A DNA stretch of 64,000 nt, from assembly GCA_937996235.1 (NCBI GenBank), contig CALKVK010000025.1:1-64000 (forward strand). Direction: 5' to 3'. The notes under the pieces were generated by a model. It saw only the letters and a program-made list of their open reading frames with translations, ran no database searches and was not told the origin of the DNA. The position numbers and the translations under genes are program-made. This document shows, in pieces, positions 8,767 through 17,289 of the stretch; position 1 is the first letter of the stretch, and each line of letters opens with the position of its first letter. Source of the stretch: an uncultured bacterium (lineage in GTDB: Bacteria > Planctomycetota > JAJSAM01 > JAJVHW01).

Positions 8767-10404
8767 TCAGTAGCGGACCGACGAGCCCTGCACGCGCGGC
8801 GTGACGGTGATGCCGAACTCCTCGCCGCGCAGCTGCACGACGATCGTGAGCGGTCCCCCGCGGTAGCCGAGCGTCACGTCGGCGAGCTCGACGACGATCT
8901 GCCGGCTCGTGGTGTCGAGCACCAGCCGCCGGACGCCCTCGTCGGGCAGCGACCACGTGAAGGTCGTGCCGGAGACCTCCGCGAACTCGTCGGAGAGGAA
9001 CACGCCGTAGGCGCCGATCGCGAGCGAGACGTCGGGCGGGCCGGCGCCGGCGGGGATCGACGCGACGCCGAGCCGCGCCGTGACCGAGCTGCCGCCGGGA
9101 TCGTCGATGCGGGCGCGCAGCGAATCGACGCGCAGGTTCGCGCCCTTGAAGGCACCTCCGCGCCGGACGTCGAAGCTCGAGTCGTCGAGCATGACGATGG
9201 TGAGTTCCTCGAACGTCGCCGTCGCCAGCGCGAACGCAACCGTGTCGCCCTCGCCGACCACGCCCTCGAGGTCGCCCTTCACCTTCACGGTCGCGGAGCC
9301 GCGGCTCGTCCCGCCGATCCCGGAGCGGAGCAGGATCTTCGTCCCCTCGCCCTTGAAGAGCAGCCGCGTGCCCCTCTTGTTCGTCTTGGCGGTCGAGAGG
9401 TCGAACGAGAGCGGCCCGACGCTGAACGTCCCGCCGCCGCCGAGCGCGAGCCCGGAGCAGCAGTCGTCGAGGCGGATCTTCGCGGTGAGGGTCGAGCGCG
9501 CGGGGTTCTTCGCGTTCCGCTTGACGCGCACCTTCTCCGGCAGCAGCAGCCCGCCGAAGCGCGGCGGCGGCGAGGGCCGGAACGTCAGGTCCGCGACGCT
9601 GCCCTCGGAGCCGGATGCGTTGCCGACCGCGACCTGCGCGCCCGTGACCGGGTCGAGCGTGAAGATCGTGCTGCCGTCCGCGTACACGGCGAAGAAGGTC
9701 CCGTCGCTCGGGCGGATGGCCATCCCCTCGATGCCCTGGCCGAGGGACAGCTCGACCGGCGTGCCGACGACGGCGCCCGTGGCCGGGTTGATCTGCGCGA
9801 GCACCTCGTTCGCGAAGCCTGCGGGGACCTCCACCGTCGCGAGCCACAGCCGGCCGTCGGCGGAGAACGCCAGCCCGCCGCGCGACAGGCCCGTCGAGCC
9901 GATGACGGTCGCGAGCGCGGTCTCCGTGTCGATCACGACGATCGAGCCCTCCTTGCCGCCCGGCGCGCCCTCGATGTTGTCGTCGCGCGCGATCACGGCG
10001 TACAGCCGCCCGTCGGTCGGGCTGAACTCCATCGACGAGATGCGCAGCGGCTGCTGGTCCGCGGCATCCGTGATCGTGCCGACGGTCGCGACGACGCTGC
10101 CGTCCGCGGCGTCGAGGCGCCGCAGCACGCCGACCTTGCCGGCGGGGTTGTTGCGGTCGTTGTTCGAGACCCAGACGTTGCCGTCGGAGTCCATCGCGAT
10201 CGCCGGGGTCGGGCCGTTCGCCAGCGGGGAGCCGACGAGCGTGTAGGCGGCGGTTTCCTGGTCGACGATCACGAGCGAGCCGCCCGACGAATCGTCGGTG
10301 CTGCCGTACATCGTCTCCTGCGCCCGGGCGGGAGCGGCGCCCGCGGCGACCAGCGCGGCGATCGTCAGCGCGGAAGGCAATCGAAGGTTCGGACGGTGGT
10401 GCAT
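8767..10404 (-). CDS. Secreted beta-propeller protein with C-terminal beta-rich domain
   Basis: 545-residue exported protein with a signal peptide of 28 residues ending ARA/QETMYG. Residues about 29-300 form NHL/SMP-30/YncE-like propeller blades, seen as repeated 'GSLVIVDQETA', 'AIAMDSDGNVWVSNN', 'GLAFSADGRLWLA' and 'GMAIRPSDGTFFAVYADGS' units. Residues 300-545 are a separate beta-rich region seen in other planctomycete surface proteins, containing CC in KIRLDDCCSG. Probably an extracellular or periplasmic binding or monitoring protein; no catalytic residues recognised. GAGGGAG precedes the ATG. The gene is bracketed by palindrome copies A (17 nt past its stop) and B (57 nt before its start). 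Confidence 0.75.
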   Translation of the reverse strand: MHHRPNLRLPSALTIAALVAAGAAPARAQETMYGSTDDSSGGSLVIVDQETAAYTLVGSPLANGPTPAIAMDSDGNVWVSNNDRNNPAGKVGVLRRLDAADGSVVATVGTITDAADQQPLRISSMEFSPTDGRLYAVIARDDNIEGAPGGKEGSIVVIDTETALATVIGSTGLSRGGLAFSADGRLWLATVEVPAGFANEVLAQINPATGAVVGTPVELSLGQGIEGMAIRPSDGTFFAVYADGSTIFTLDPVTGAQVAVGNASGSEGSVADLTFRPSPPPRFGGLLLPEKVRVKRNAKNPARSTLTAKIRLDDCCSGLALGGGGTFSVGPLSFDLSTAKTNKRGTRLLFKGEGTKILLRSGIGGTSRGSATVKVKGDLEGVVGEGDTVAFALATATFEELTIVMLDDSSFDVRRGGAFKGANLRVDSLRARIDDPGGSSVTARLGVASIPAGAGPPDVSLAIGAYGVFLSDEFAEVSGTTFTWSLPDEGVRRLVLDTTSRQIVVELADVTLGYRGGPLTIVVQLRGEEFGITVTPRVQGSSVRY

Positions 10405-10460
10405 CGGCTCGGCTCCCTCGCTGCGCGGATGCGCCCCGCGCGTGACTGACGTCGCACACT

Positions 10461-10503
10461 ACGAACGGTGTCCGACACCGTTCGCAGCAGACACCGTTCG
10501 CAG
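10461..10503. repeat. Palindromic repeat, copy B, with a duplicated right half-site
   Basis: Perfect 23-bp palindrome at 10462-10484 (arms cgaacggtgtc and gacaccgttcg around one base), followed by a second right half-site gacaccgttcgcag at 10490-10503. It lies upstream of the beta-propeller gene and 4 nt past the stop of the lipoprotein gene. Confidence 0.85.
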
Positions 10504-10506
10504 CAC

Positions 10507-11139
10507 TCAGTGCAGCGGATCGCCGAAGACCCGCGCGACGAGGTACACGGGAAGCAGCACGACGGCCGCGACCGGATGCCACCACGCGAGGTCGCTCGAC
10601 GCCGTCGCCGGGCCCGAGCCCGTCGCGACGACGCGGAAGCGCAGCGTGCACGTCTCGGTGCGGCCCGACGACGTGAGCGCGATCCGCAGGTGCGCGCCGT
10701 CGGGCGTCGTCGGCATCACCTGCGTCGCGTCCTGCACCGACCACAGCTCGAACTGCAGCGCCAGGGGACCCTCCGACGAGCCCGGGACCTCGAACGGCAC
10801 GCCCGCCACGATGGGCACGACGTCGATGCGGCCCCCGCGCACGACGGCGACCCAGCGTCGTCCGATCTCCTGCGGCGGCCGCCGCGGCTCGTCCTCGAAC
10901 ACCGCGGTCGCGGGCACGGTCGATGCATTCACGATCCGGCCGTTCAGCGAGGCGCCGGTCTGCGGAAGGACGGCGTCGATCTCGACGGTGATCCCGGACG
11001 CGGCGGCCGTCCACGTCCACGGGGCGCCGTCGCCGGCACGCTCGAAGCCCGGAGCCGCCGGACGCAGCTCCGTCCGCTCCGTCGTCGCGCAGCCGACGAG
11101 CAGGAGAGCGCACGCGAGCGCGGCGAGGCAGCGTGCCAC
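10507..11139 (-). CDS. Lipoprotein of unknown function with C-terminal hydrophobic segment
   Basis: A 210-residue putative lipoprotein. The N-terminus VARCLAALACALLLVGCATT has a lipobox (LVGC), so the mature protein would be acylated at Cys. The middle is a beta-sandwich-like region ('SLNGRIVNASTVPATAVFEDEP...'), reminiscent of proteins that report on periplasmic stress, but I cannot assign a family. A hydrophobic stretch AAVVLLPVYLVARVFG lies at the very C-terminus. The GTG at 11139 is chosen because it gives a compact lipoprotein signal; an in-frame GTG at 11241 would add 34 residues that do not look like a signal peptide. Confidence 0.6.
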   Translation of the reverse strand: MARCLAALACALLLVGCATTERTELRPAAPGFERAGDGAPWTWTAAASGITVEIDAVLPQTGASLNGRIVNASTVPATAVFEDEPRRPPQEIGRRWVAVVRGGRIDVVPIVAGVPFEVPGSSEGPLALQFELWSVQDATQVMPTTPDGAHLRIALTSSGRTETCTLRFRVVATGSGPATASSDLAWWHPVAAVVLLPVYLVARVFGDPLH

Positions 11140-11376
11140 CCGACGACCGACGAGAACGCGCGAGTGGGCGGCACGCCGCTTCGCCGGCGGGACGGCGTGT
11201 CCCTCGCTCGGGGACGGACGCGATGCGGCATACGCTGACACGCGCGGCGGACCCTACGGTGCGGGCGCGTGCGAGCGAACGGATGCGCGGGGCGCCCGCA
11301 GCCCCGTATGCTCGCACCCCGCAGAGCGGCCGACCCGGCGGGGAATGGGGGGCCGCGCCGCGGGATCGGGGGGCGC

Positions 11377-13818
11377 ATGCTGACGCTCGACGTCGAGGGA
11401 CGGTCGCGGAGAGGGTTCGCGCCGGCGGCGCTCGTACTGCTCGCGGCCGGGTTGACGTGGGGCACGGATCCGGCCGCGGCCGACGAGCCGAGCGCCGCGG
11501 AGGTGCGCGCCCTGCTGCAGGCAGGCGACGCGCGGGGCGCGCTGGAGCGCGCGGCGCTGCTCGTCGAGTACTCCCCCGACGCTCCGGAGGCGCTCGCGCT
11601 CGCGGCGGACTCGGCGGCCACCGCCGGCGACCGCGACGCGGCGCTCTGGTACGCGCGACGTGCGCTCCAGGTCTCGGACGGTGCCGCGGCGAAGACGGCC
11701 GCGGCGCGCGTCGCGGAGTTGGACCCGCTCGCTCCGGAGGTCCGAGCCGCCTATGACGATGCGTGCGCAGCACTCCTCGACGTCGGTCGTCTCGCCGCGC
11801 GCCGGAAGCTCTGGGCGAACGCCGTCGAGCTCCTGGTGCGCCTCGAGGACTCCGATCTCGGTGCGCCGGCGGCGAAGGAGCTGGCCGCCGTCTACGCGAA
11901 GAAGCAGGCCGTGCTGGAGCTCCTCGACGACGGCCTCGACGTGCCGCTCGCCCGCGAGTCGAGGCGCCCGGCGGAGTGGATCGCGCGCAACGACGCGAAG
12001 CACGCCACGTGGGAGACGGCGTGGGAGGTGAAGAGCGACAACTACACGGTCGTCACCGACACCGGCTGGGAGCTCGCGAACGCCATCGCGACGTCGATGG
12101 AGCAGATGAACCTCTACTACCGCAAGGTCTTCCGCCACAAGGAGCGCGGCGGCGGCACGGCGCGCTGCACCATCTACGTCTTCCGCTCGCGCGACGAGTA
12201 CTTGGCGCACGTGCCGGCCGACGAACACGACGCCGCCGGCTTCTTCACGCCGGGCAAGAACACGATCCACCTGTACGACACGCGGCCGTCGGGCGAGCCG
12301 ATCGCCGAGATGTGGCGCACGCTGTTCCACGAGGCCTCCCATCAGTTCACGGACATGATCATGGCGGAGGTCGCTCCCGCCTGGCTCGACGAGGGGACCG
12401 CGAGCTACTTCGAGGGCGCGGAACTGCACCCGAACGGGCGCGTGCAGACGAATCTCGTCGTCGACGCCTACCTGCGCGCGCTGCACGGTTCCCTCCAGTC
12501 GGGGAAGCCGTCGCTGCGCGACGTCATCTCGTTCGCCGAGGACGGCTCGTACGCGGCCGACTACTACCCCGTCGGCTGGGGTCTCGTGTACTTCCTGCGC
12601 AACTACGAGGACGACGCGTGCGAGCGCGTCTACGCGCCGCTCTACGACCGGTACGTCGATTCCTACCGCACCGGCGGCAAGCACGACCGCTTCGAGCGCT
12701 TCGTGGAGACGTTCGTGACCAAGGCGAAGCTCCCGGGCGTCGCGCGCTTCGAGGAGTTCGAGGAGCACTTCCGCGCATGGGCCGAGGGCCTGTACCGCGT
12801 GTGGACCGCGGGCCCGGAGGTCGCGTCGGAGCTGGTGGAGCGCGCGCGCCGTCAGCACGCCGCCGGGCAGGCGGAGGCGGCGATCGCCACGTACCGCTTC
12901 GCCTTGCAGAAGCGGCCGAGCGACCTGGCCGCGACGGCGGAGCTCGCCGGCATCTACGCGGAGCTGGGCCGACGTGACGCGGCGCTCGCGCTCGACCGGC
13001 GCGTGGTCGAGTTGGCGCGGAGCGGGGATCCGGAGCGCGCGGTACCGACGTGCGACGACGTGACCGCCGGATCGCTCGCGCAGGCCGCGCAGGAACGCAT
13101 GGCGAAGGCCGACGCGCTGTTCACGGAGCGCTGGACTGCCGCGTGCGCCGCGATCGAGGCGGGCGCGCGCGCCGCCGCGACCGCGTACGACGCCGCCGGA
13201 GCGCCGCGCAATGCCGACGTGGTGCTGCGCGACGCGGCGCGTCTCCTCGCACTTCCGGCGAGCCTCGTGAAGGCGCGCGACGAACACGTCGCGGCGCACG
13301 CCGTGGACGGCAGACACCGCTGTCGGCTGCCGCTCGCACCCGGCCTCGACTCGTGGGAGCTCATCGGCGGGTGGCGCGCGGACGGCAGCGTGCTGCGCGC
13401 GGACACCGTGGCGGAGACGGCACTCGCGATCTACCGCGAGGAGCTGCCGGACTCGTACCGCTTCGAGGTGACCGCGACGTCCCGCACGAAGGACGAGGGT
13501 CGCTGGATGGCGCTCGCGTTCGGGCTGGGGGAGGACGGCGTGTGGGACACGCTCGGCGTCTACGGCAACGCGACGGCCTCGGTCGAGCGCGTGCGCGAGT
13601 CGTTCGAGCTTCTGCTGCGGTTGCCCGATCTGCCGGTGGGAGGCGCCGACGAGGTCCGTCTCGCGGTCGAGGTGACGCAGGGCCACGCGGCGTTCCACGT
13701 CAACGGCACGTGCGTCGCTGCGCTCGACATGGGAGAGACGGCCCTCGCGGGTCGAGTCGGCGTCGCGTGCGCGCAGGGCGTGTTCGAGTTCAGGGACCCG
13801 GTGCTCATCCGGCGCTGA
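11377..13818 (+). CDS. Secreted TPR protein with DUF1570/MA-like zinc metallopeptidase domain
   Basis: 813-residue exported protein. After a signal peptide (about 1-35) comes a helical TPR-like segment (40-190). A gluzincin domain follows with HExxH in FHEASHQF (His318-His322) and the downstream Glu in WLDEGTASYFE (Glu339), the arrangement of M1/DUF1570-type peptidases. A second TPR block (about 480-600) and a C-terminal concanavalin/DUF1080-like beta-sandwich (about 665-813, 'SWELIGGWRADG', 'RWMALAFGLGEDG', 'AFHVNGTCVAALDMG') follow. All zinc ligands are present, so it should be active; the substrate is unknown. It is transcribed divergently from the lipoprotein gene. Confidence 0.8.
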   Translation: MLTLDVEGRSRRGFAPAALVLLAAGLTWGTDPAAADEPSAAEVRALLQAGDARGALERAALLVEYSPDAPEALALAADSAATAGDRDAALWYARRALQVSDGAAAKTAAARVAELDPLAPEVRAAYDDACAALLDVGRLAARRKLWANAVELLVRLEDSDLGAPAAKELAAVYAKKQAVLELLDDGLDVPLARESRRPAEWIARNDAKHATWETAWEVKSDNYTVVTDTGWELANAIATSMEQMNLYYRKVFRHKERGGGTARCTIYVFRSRDEYLAHVPADEHDAAGFFTPGKNTIHLYDTRPSGEPIAEMWRTLFHEASHQFTDMIMAEVAPAWLDEGTASYFEGAELHPNGRVQTNLVVDAYLRALHGSLQSGKPSLRDVISFAEDGSYAADYYPVGWGLVYFLRNYEDDACERVYAPLYDRYVDSYRTGGKHDRFERFVETFVTKAKLPGVARFEEFEEHFRAWAEGLYRVWTAGPEVASELVERARRQHAAGQAEAAIATYRFALQKRPSDLAATAELAGIYAELGRRDAALALDRRVVELARSGDPERAVPTCDDVTAGSLAQAAQERMAKADALFTERWTAACAAIEAGARAAATAYDAAGAPRNADVVLRDAARLLALPASLVKARDEHVAAHAVDGRHRCRLPLAPGLDSWELIGGWRADGSVLRADTVAETALAIYREELPDSYRFEVTATSRTKDEGRWMALAFGLGEDGVWDTLGVYGNATASVERVRESFELLLRLPDLPVGGADEVRLAVEVTQGHAAFHVNGTCVAALDMGETALAGRVGVACAQGVFEFRDPVLIRR

Positions 13819-13964
13819 CGCGACGTTCGACGCCGCGCTCCGCGCGCCACGGACGGCGTCCGACGGCGCGCGCGGCAGTTCGGACGCGAACGAGCTCCCC
13901 ACGCAGGTGCCACCCGGCGCGCGCGCCTTCCTGAAAGGAGTAGCGTGGCGGCGGGCACCTGTAC

Positions 13965-16900
13965 GTGGAGGAGCCGCTGCAGCACGCCTTCGAGCCGCAC
14001 GAACTGATCGCCCACGCCGCCGGCGTGCGCGCGCTCGCGCGAAGTCTCGTCGGCGACGTGCACGCCGCGGACGACCTCGTCCAGCAGGCGTGCCTCGCGG
14101 CGCTCTCGCGCCCGCCGCGTCCGGAGGTCCCGGCGCGCGCGTGGTTCGTGGGCGTGATCCGCAACCTCGCGCGGCGCCGGCGTCGTGACGCAGAACGCCG
14201 CGAGCGGCGGGAGCGGGCGGGCGCGCGGCCGGAGCGCGTCTCCTCTTCCGCACGCACGGTCGAGCTGATCGAGATGCACCGGCGGCTCGTCGACGTCGTC
14301 GGCCGACTGGACGACCCGTATCGGACGGCGGTCGCGCTGCGCTACTTCGAGGGACTCTCGGTCGGCGAGATCGCCGCGCGCGAAGGCGTCCCCGCGGCCA
14401 CCGTCGGCACGTGGCTGCATCGCGGGCTCGCGATGCTGCGCGGGCGGCTCGACGCCGAACGCGACGACTGGCGCGCGGCACTCGTGCCGCTCGCGTTCGG
14501 GTCGCGACCGCGCGCGCCCTCCGCGCCCCCGCCGGCGTCCCCCCCACTCACCTCGTTGCTGCACGCAGGAGCCGTCGCCATGTCCGTGAAGAAGATCACC
14601 GCCGCCGCCGTCGTGCTGCTGCTGCTCGTCGCGAGCTGGTCCGCGGTCGACGCGATCGTGCACGGAGACGCCGACCGGCCGACGGCGACGCAGCCGTCGC
14701 CCGTCGACTCGACCGGAGACGGCGCCGCGCGCGGACACGTCGCGGCCGCAGCGGCGCCGGCCGTGGAGAGCGGCGTCGACCTGACGCAGGTGGACGTCGA
14801 CCGCGACGTGCACGGCATCGTGACCGACGCCGCCGGCCGGCCGGTCGCGGGCGCGGACATCCAGGCGTTCGACTATCCGGGACAGCGCGTCCCCGTCAGC
14901 GGACTGGCCTACTGGCAGGGCGTCGAGGGCCCGGCGACGCACTCGGCAGGCGACGGGACGTACGCGCTGCGACTCGCTCCCGGCGCGGTGCGCGGCATCC
15001 GCTTCTCGGCGCCGGGTCTCGCGACGACCGAGGTGGCGACGGTCCCCGCCGGCGAGCGCCTCGACGTCCAGCTCCGGCCGGGCGTCGCACTCGAGGTGCG
15101 GCTCGTCGGCGACGACGGACGCACGCCGGGCGGCGGCACGCTGCGCGTGTTCAACGGCGACTCGTTCGGACGGGCGCGCGTCCCCCACGTCGACACGACC
15201 GTCGCCGTGGACGAACACGGGCGCGCGCGCATCGAGGCGCTTCCGCCGCGCGCGTGGGTGTGGGTCAGTCCCGACGTGCCGGGGTGGGGCCTGCAGCGCT
15301 GGACGCAGATCGACCTGCCGGAGTCGGGCGAGCTGACGCGCACCGTCGAGATGGTCGCGGGCACCACGCTCGTGGGCCGTGTCGTCGACGCCGGGACGCG
15401 CGTGCCGGTCGCCGACGCGTCGGTCATGCTGAGCTGGTTCGAGGTGCCGGGCACCACGACGCGCGGTGACGGCCGCTTCGAGCTGCCCGGCTGGTCGCCG
15501 CTGTCGCAGGTCGTCGTCGACGCCGCGGGCTACGCCCGTGCGACGGTGACGGCGGGAGACGGCGCCGAGGCGGAGATCGCGCTGGTGCGCGGCTGCCGCG
15601 TGCGCGGTCGCCTGGTGGATGCGACGGGTGTGCCCGTCGCCGACACGAGCGTCGGCGTGTTCACCCTCGCAGGCGGCGAGATGACGTCGCTCCGCTGGAC
15701 GCGATCGAGCGCGGACGGGCGCTTCGAGATCGACCGCCTCGCCGCCGACCCGGGGACGCTCGTCGTCCCGGGGGCGGCGTCGCACGGGCACATGCTGCTC
15801 GACTACGCAGCGCTCGCGCCCGGCGACGTGCGCGACCTCGGCGACGTGGCGCTCGCGGCGTCGCGGGCGCTCGCGGGTCGCTGCGTGAACGCCGACGGCT
15901 CCCCGGCCGTCGCGGTCTGGGTGCGCTGCACGGGCGAGAACCGCGACCGCGCACGCCTCGTCGGCGCGCCGAACGCCGGGCGCTTCGACGATCGCGGACG
16001 CACCCGGACGCAGCGCACCGACTCCCGCGGCCGCTTCCTGTTCGCGAACCTCGCTGCCGGCTCGTACCGCATCGACGCGGCCGGCGTCCCGTACGGCGCG
16101 CCGGCGGCGGCCGACGTCGAGCTGGGCGACGCGGACGCGCGCGACGTCGAGCTGCGCTTCGCGGCGGGCACGCCGTTCGACGTGGAGGTCGTCGACGACG
16201 CGGGCGCACCCGTCGCGGGCGTGAAGGTGACGGTCGCGACGACCGACGCGGGCGACGTGCAGGGCGCGACCGAGCTCGCCGGCCGGGCGAGTTTCCTGCT
16301 TCCGGGCGCACCGGCGACGGTCACGACGTACTCGGGCTTCGCCGGTCGCACGTTCTTCGATCCGGAGCCGCGCGCTGTCGCCGCCGACGCGACGTCGCTC
16401 CGTGTCGTGCTGCGCGAGGCCGGGATCGCGACGGGAATCGTGCTCGGCCCGGACGACCGCCCTCTCGCACGCGCGATGCTCGACGCGCTGCAGGACGGGC
16501 GCCCCGTGCCGCAGGAGCTCGGCTCGCAGGTGTGGACCGGAAGCGACGGGCGCTTCCGTGCGAAGGTCCCGGCGGACGGTCGCGTGGATCTCGTGCTCGC
16601 GAGCGTTCTCGGCCGCAGCGCCGACGCGCCGGTGCTCGAGGGCGCGCTCTACGGCGTCGCGCCGGACGCCCGCGGTCTCGTGCTGCGCACGCGGCCGGCG
16701 GCGCTCGATCGCAGCCTGTCCGTGCGCGTGATCGGCCCCGACGGCGAGCCGATCGGCGGCGCGGAGGTGCGTGCGTGGCTCATGAGCTCCGGCGCGGTGG
16801 GGCGCGCCGCCACGACCGGGCGCACCGGGCGTGCCGAGCTGAGCGGGCTGCCCGCGCGCGCGCTCCTCGTGCAGGCGAAGCTGCCGCCGGACGATCCGCG

Positions 16901-17249
16901 GCGTGCGCTCTGGGTCGGCGGCGAGGCGTCGGGCGTCCATCCGGACGACGCGACCGTCGAGCTGCGCTTCGCCGAGGGCGTCGCGGTGCGCGGTCGAGCG
17001 CTCGATGCGTCGGGCGCGGCGGTCGCCGACGCCGACGTCGCCATCTACGCACGCCACCGGCTCGTCGCGTCGGCGAAGACCGACGCGGACGGACGCTTCG
17101 CCCTCGCGCTGGCGGAGGTCCCGGCGGAAGGCGTCTATCTGTTCGCGTACCGCTCGGTCGCCGGACTGCCCCCGCTCGAACACCGCGACGCCGCGTTCCG
17201 ACCGGGCGAAGGCGAGGCGACCATCCGGCTGACACCGCCCGCCGAGTGA
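13965..17249 (+). CDS. ECF-type sigma factor fused to a membrane-anchored regulatory-like repeat ectodomain
   Basis: 1094-residue single reading frame. Residues 1-165 are an ECF sigma-70 factor: region 2 with GDVHAADDLVQQACLAAL and AWFVGVIRNLARRRRR, and region 4 with DPYRTAVALRYFEGLSVGEI plus a helix-turn-helix ending TVGTWLHRGLAMLRGRL. A Pro/Ala-rich linker (about 175-205) leads to one transmembrane helix (about 210-228, AAAVVLLLLVASW). The remaining 850 residues are about eight to nine tandem carboxypeptidase regulatory-like beta-sandwiches ('G-x-V-x-D-A-x-G-x-P-V-A-G-A'). The layout implies a cytoplasmic sigma domain and an extracytoplasmic sensor on one chain. The GTG at 13965 is the only start that includes region 2. 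An ATG at 14580 with AGGAG before it could yield the ectodomain alone. Confidence 0.8.
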   Translation: MEEPLQHAFEPHELIAHAAGVRALARSLVGDVHAADDLVQQACLAALSRPPRPEVPARAWFVGVIRNLARRRRRDAERRERRERAGARPERVSSSARTVELIEMHRRLVDVVGRLDDPYRTAVALRYFEGLSVGEIAAREGVPAATVGTWLHRGLAMLRGRLDAERDDWRAALVPLAFGSRPRAPSAPPPASPPLTSLLHAGAVAMSVKKITAAAVVLLLLVASWSAVDAIVHGDADRPTATQPSPVDSTGDGAARGHVAAAAAPAVESGVDLTQVDVDRDVHGIVTDAAGRPVAGADIQAFDYPGQRVPVSGLAYWQGVEGPATHSAGDGTYALRLAPGAVRGIRFSAPGLATTEVATVPAGERLDVQLRPGVALEVRLVGDDGRTPGGGTLRVFNGDSFGRARVPHVDTTVAVDEHGRARIEALPPRAWVWVSPDVPGWGLQRWTQIDLPESGELTRTVEMVAGTTLVGRVVDAGTRVPVADASVMLSWFEVPGTTTRGDGRFELPGWSPLSQVVVDAAGYARATVTAGDGAEAEIALVRGCRVRGRLVDATGVPVADTSVGVFTLAGGEMTSLRWTRSSADGRFEIDRLAADPGTLVVPGAASHGHMLLDYAALAPGDVRDLGDVALAASRALAGRCVNADGSPAVAVWVRCTGENRDRARLVGAPNAGRFDDRGRTRTQRTDSRGRFLFANLAAGSYRIDAAGVPYGAPAAADVELGDADARDVELRFAAGTPFDVEVVDDAGAPVAGVKVTVATTDAGDVQGATELAGRASFLLPGAPATVTTYSGFAGRTFFDPEPRAVAADATSLRVVLREAGIATGIVLGPDDRPLARAMLDALQDGRPVPQELGSQVWTGSDGRFRAKVPADGRVDLVLASVLGRSADAPVLEGALYGVAPDARGLVLRTRPAALDRSLSVRVIGPDGEPIGGAEVRAWLMSSGAVGRAATTGRTGRAELSGLPARALLVQAKLPPDDPRRALWVGGEASGVHPDDATVELRFAEGVAVRGRALDASGAAVADADVAIYARHRLVASAKTDADGRFALALAEVPAEGVYLFAYRSVAGLPPLEHRDAAFRPGEGEATIRLTPPAE

Positions 17250-17289
17250 CGCCGTGCTGCGCCGTGACGCGCGCTGAGCAGTCCGCGCA

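Noticed and set aside
13945..14010. Short GTG-initiated leader peptide ahead of the sigma-factor gene
   Set aside because: A GTG with GAAAGGAG upstream opens a 20-codon frame, but nothing in the peptide suggests attenuation and the frame ends without relation to the main start.
11254..14547. Minus-strand frame of over 1000 codons
   Set aside because: It lies opposite the metallopeptidase and sigma-factor genes and encodes low-complexity Arg/Ala sequence; high GC suppresses stop codons.
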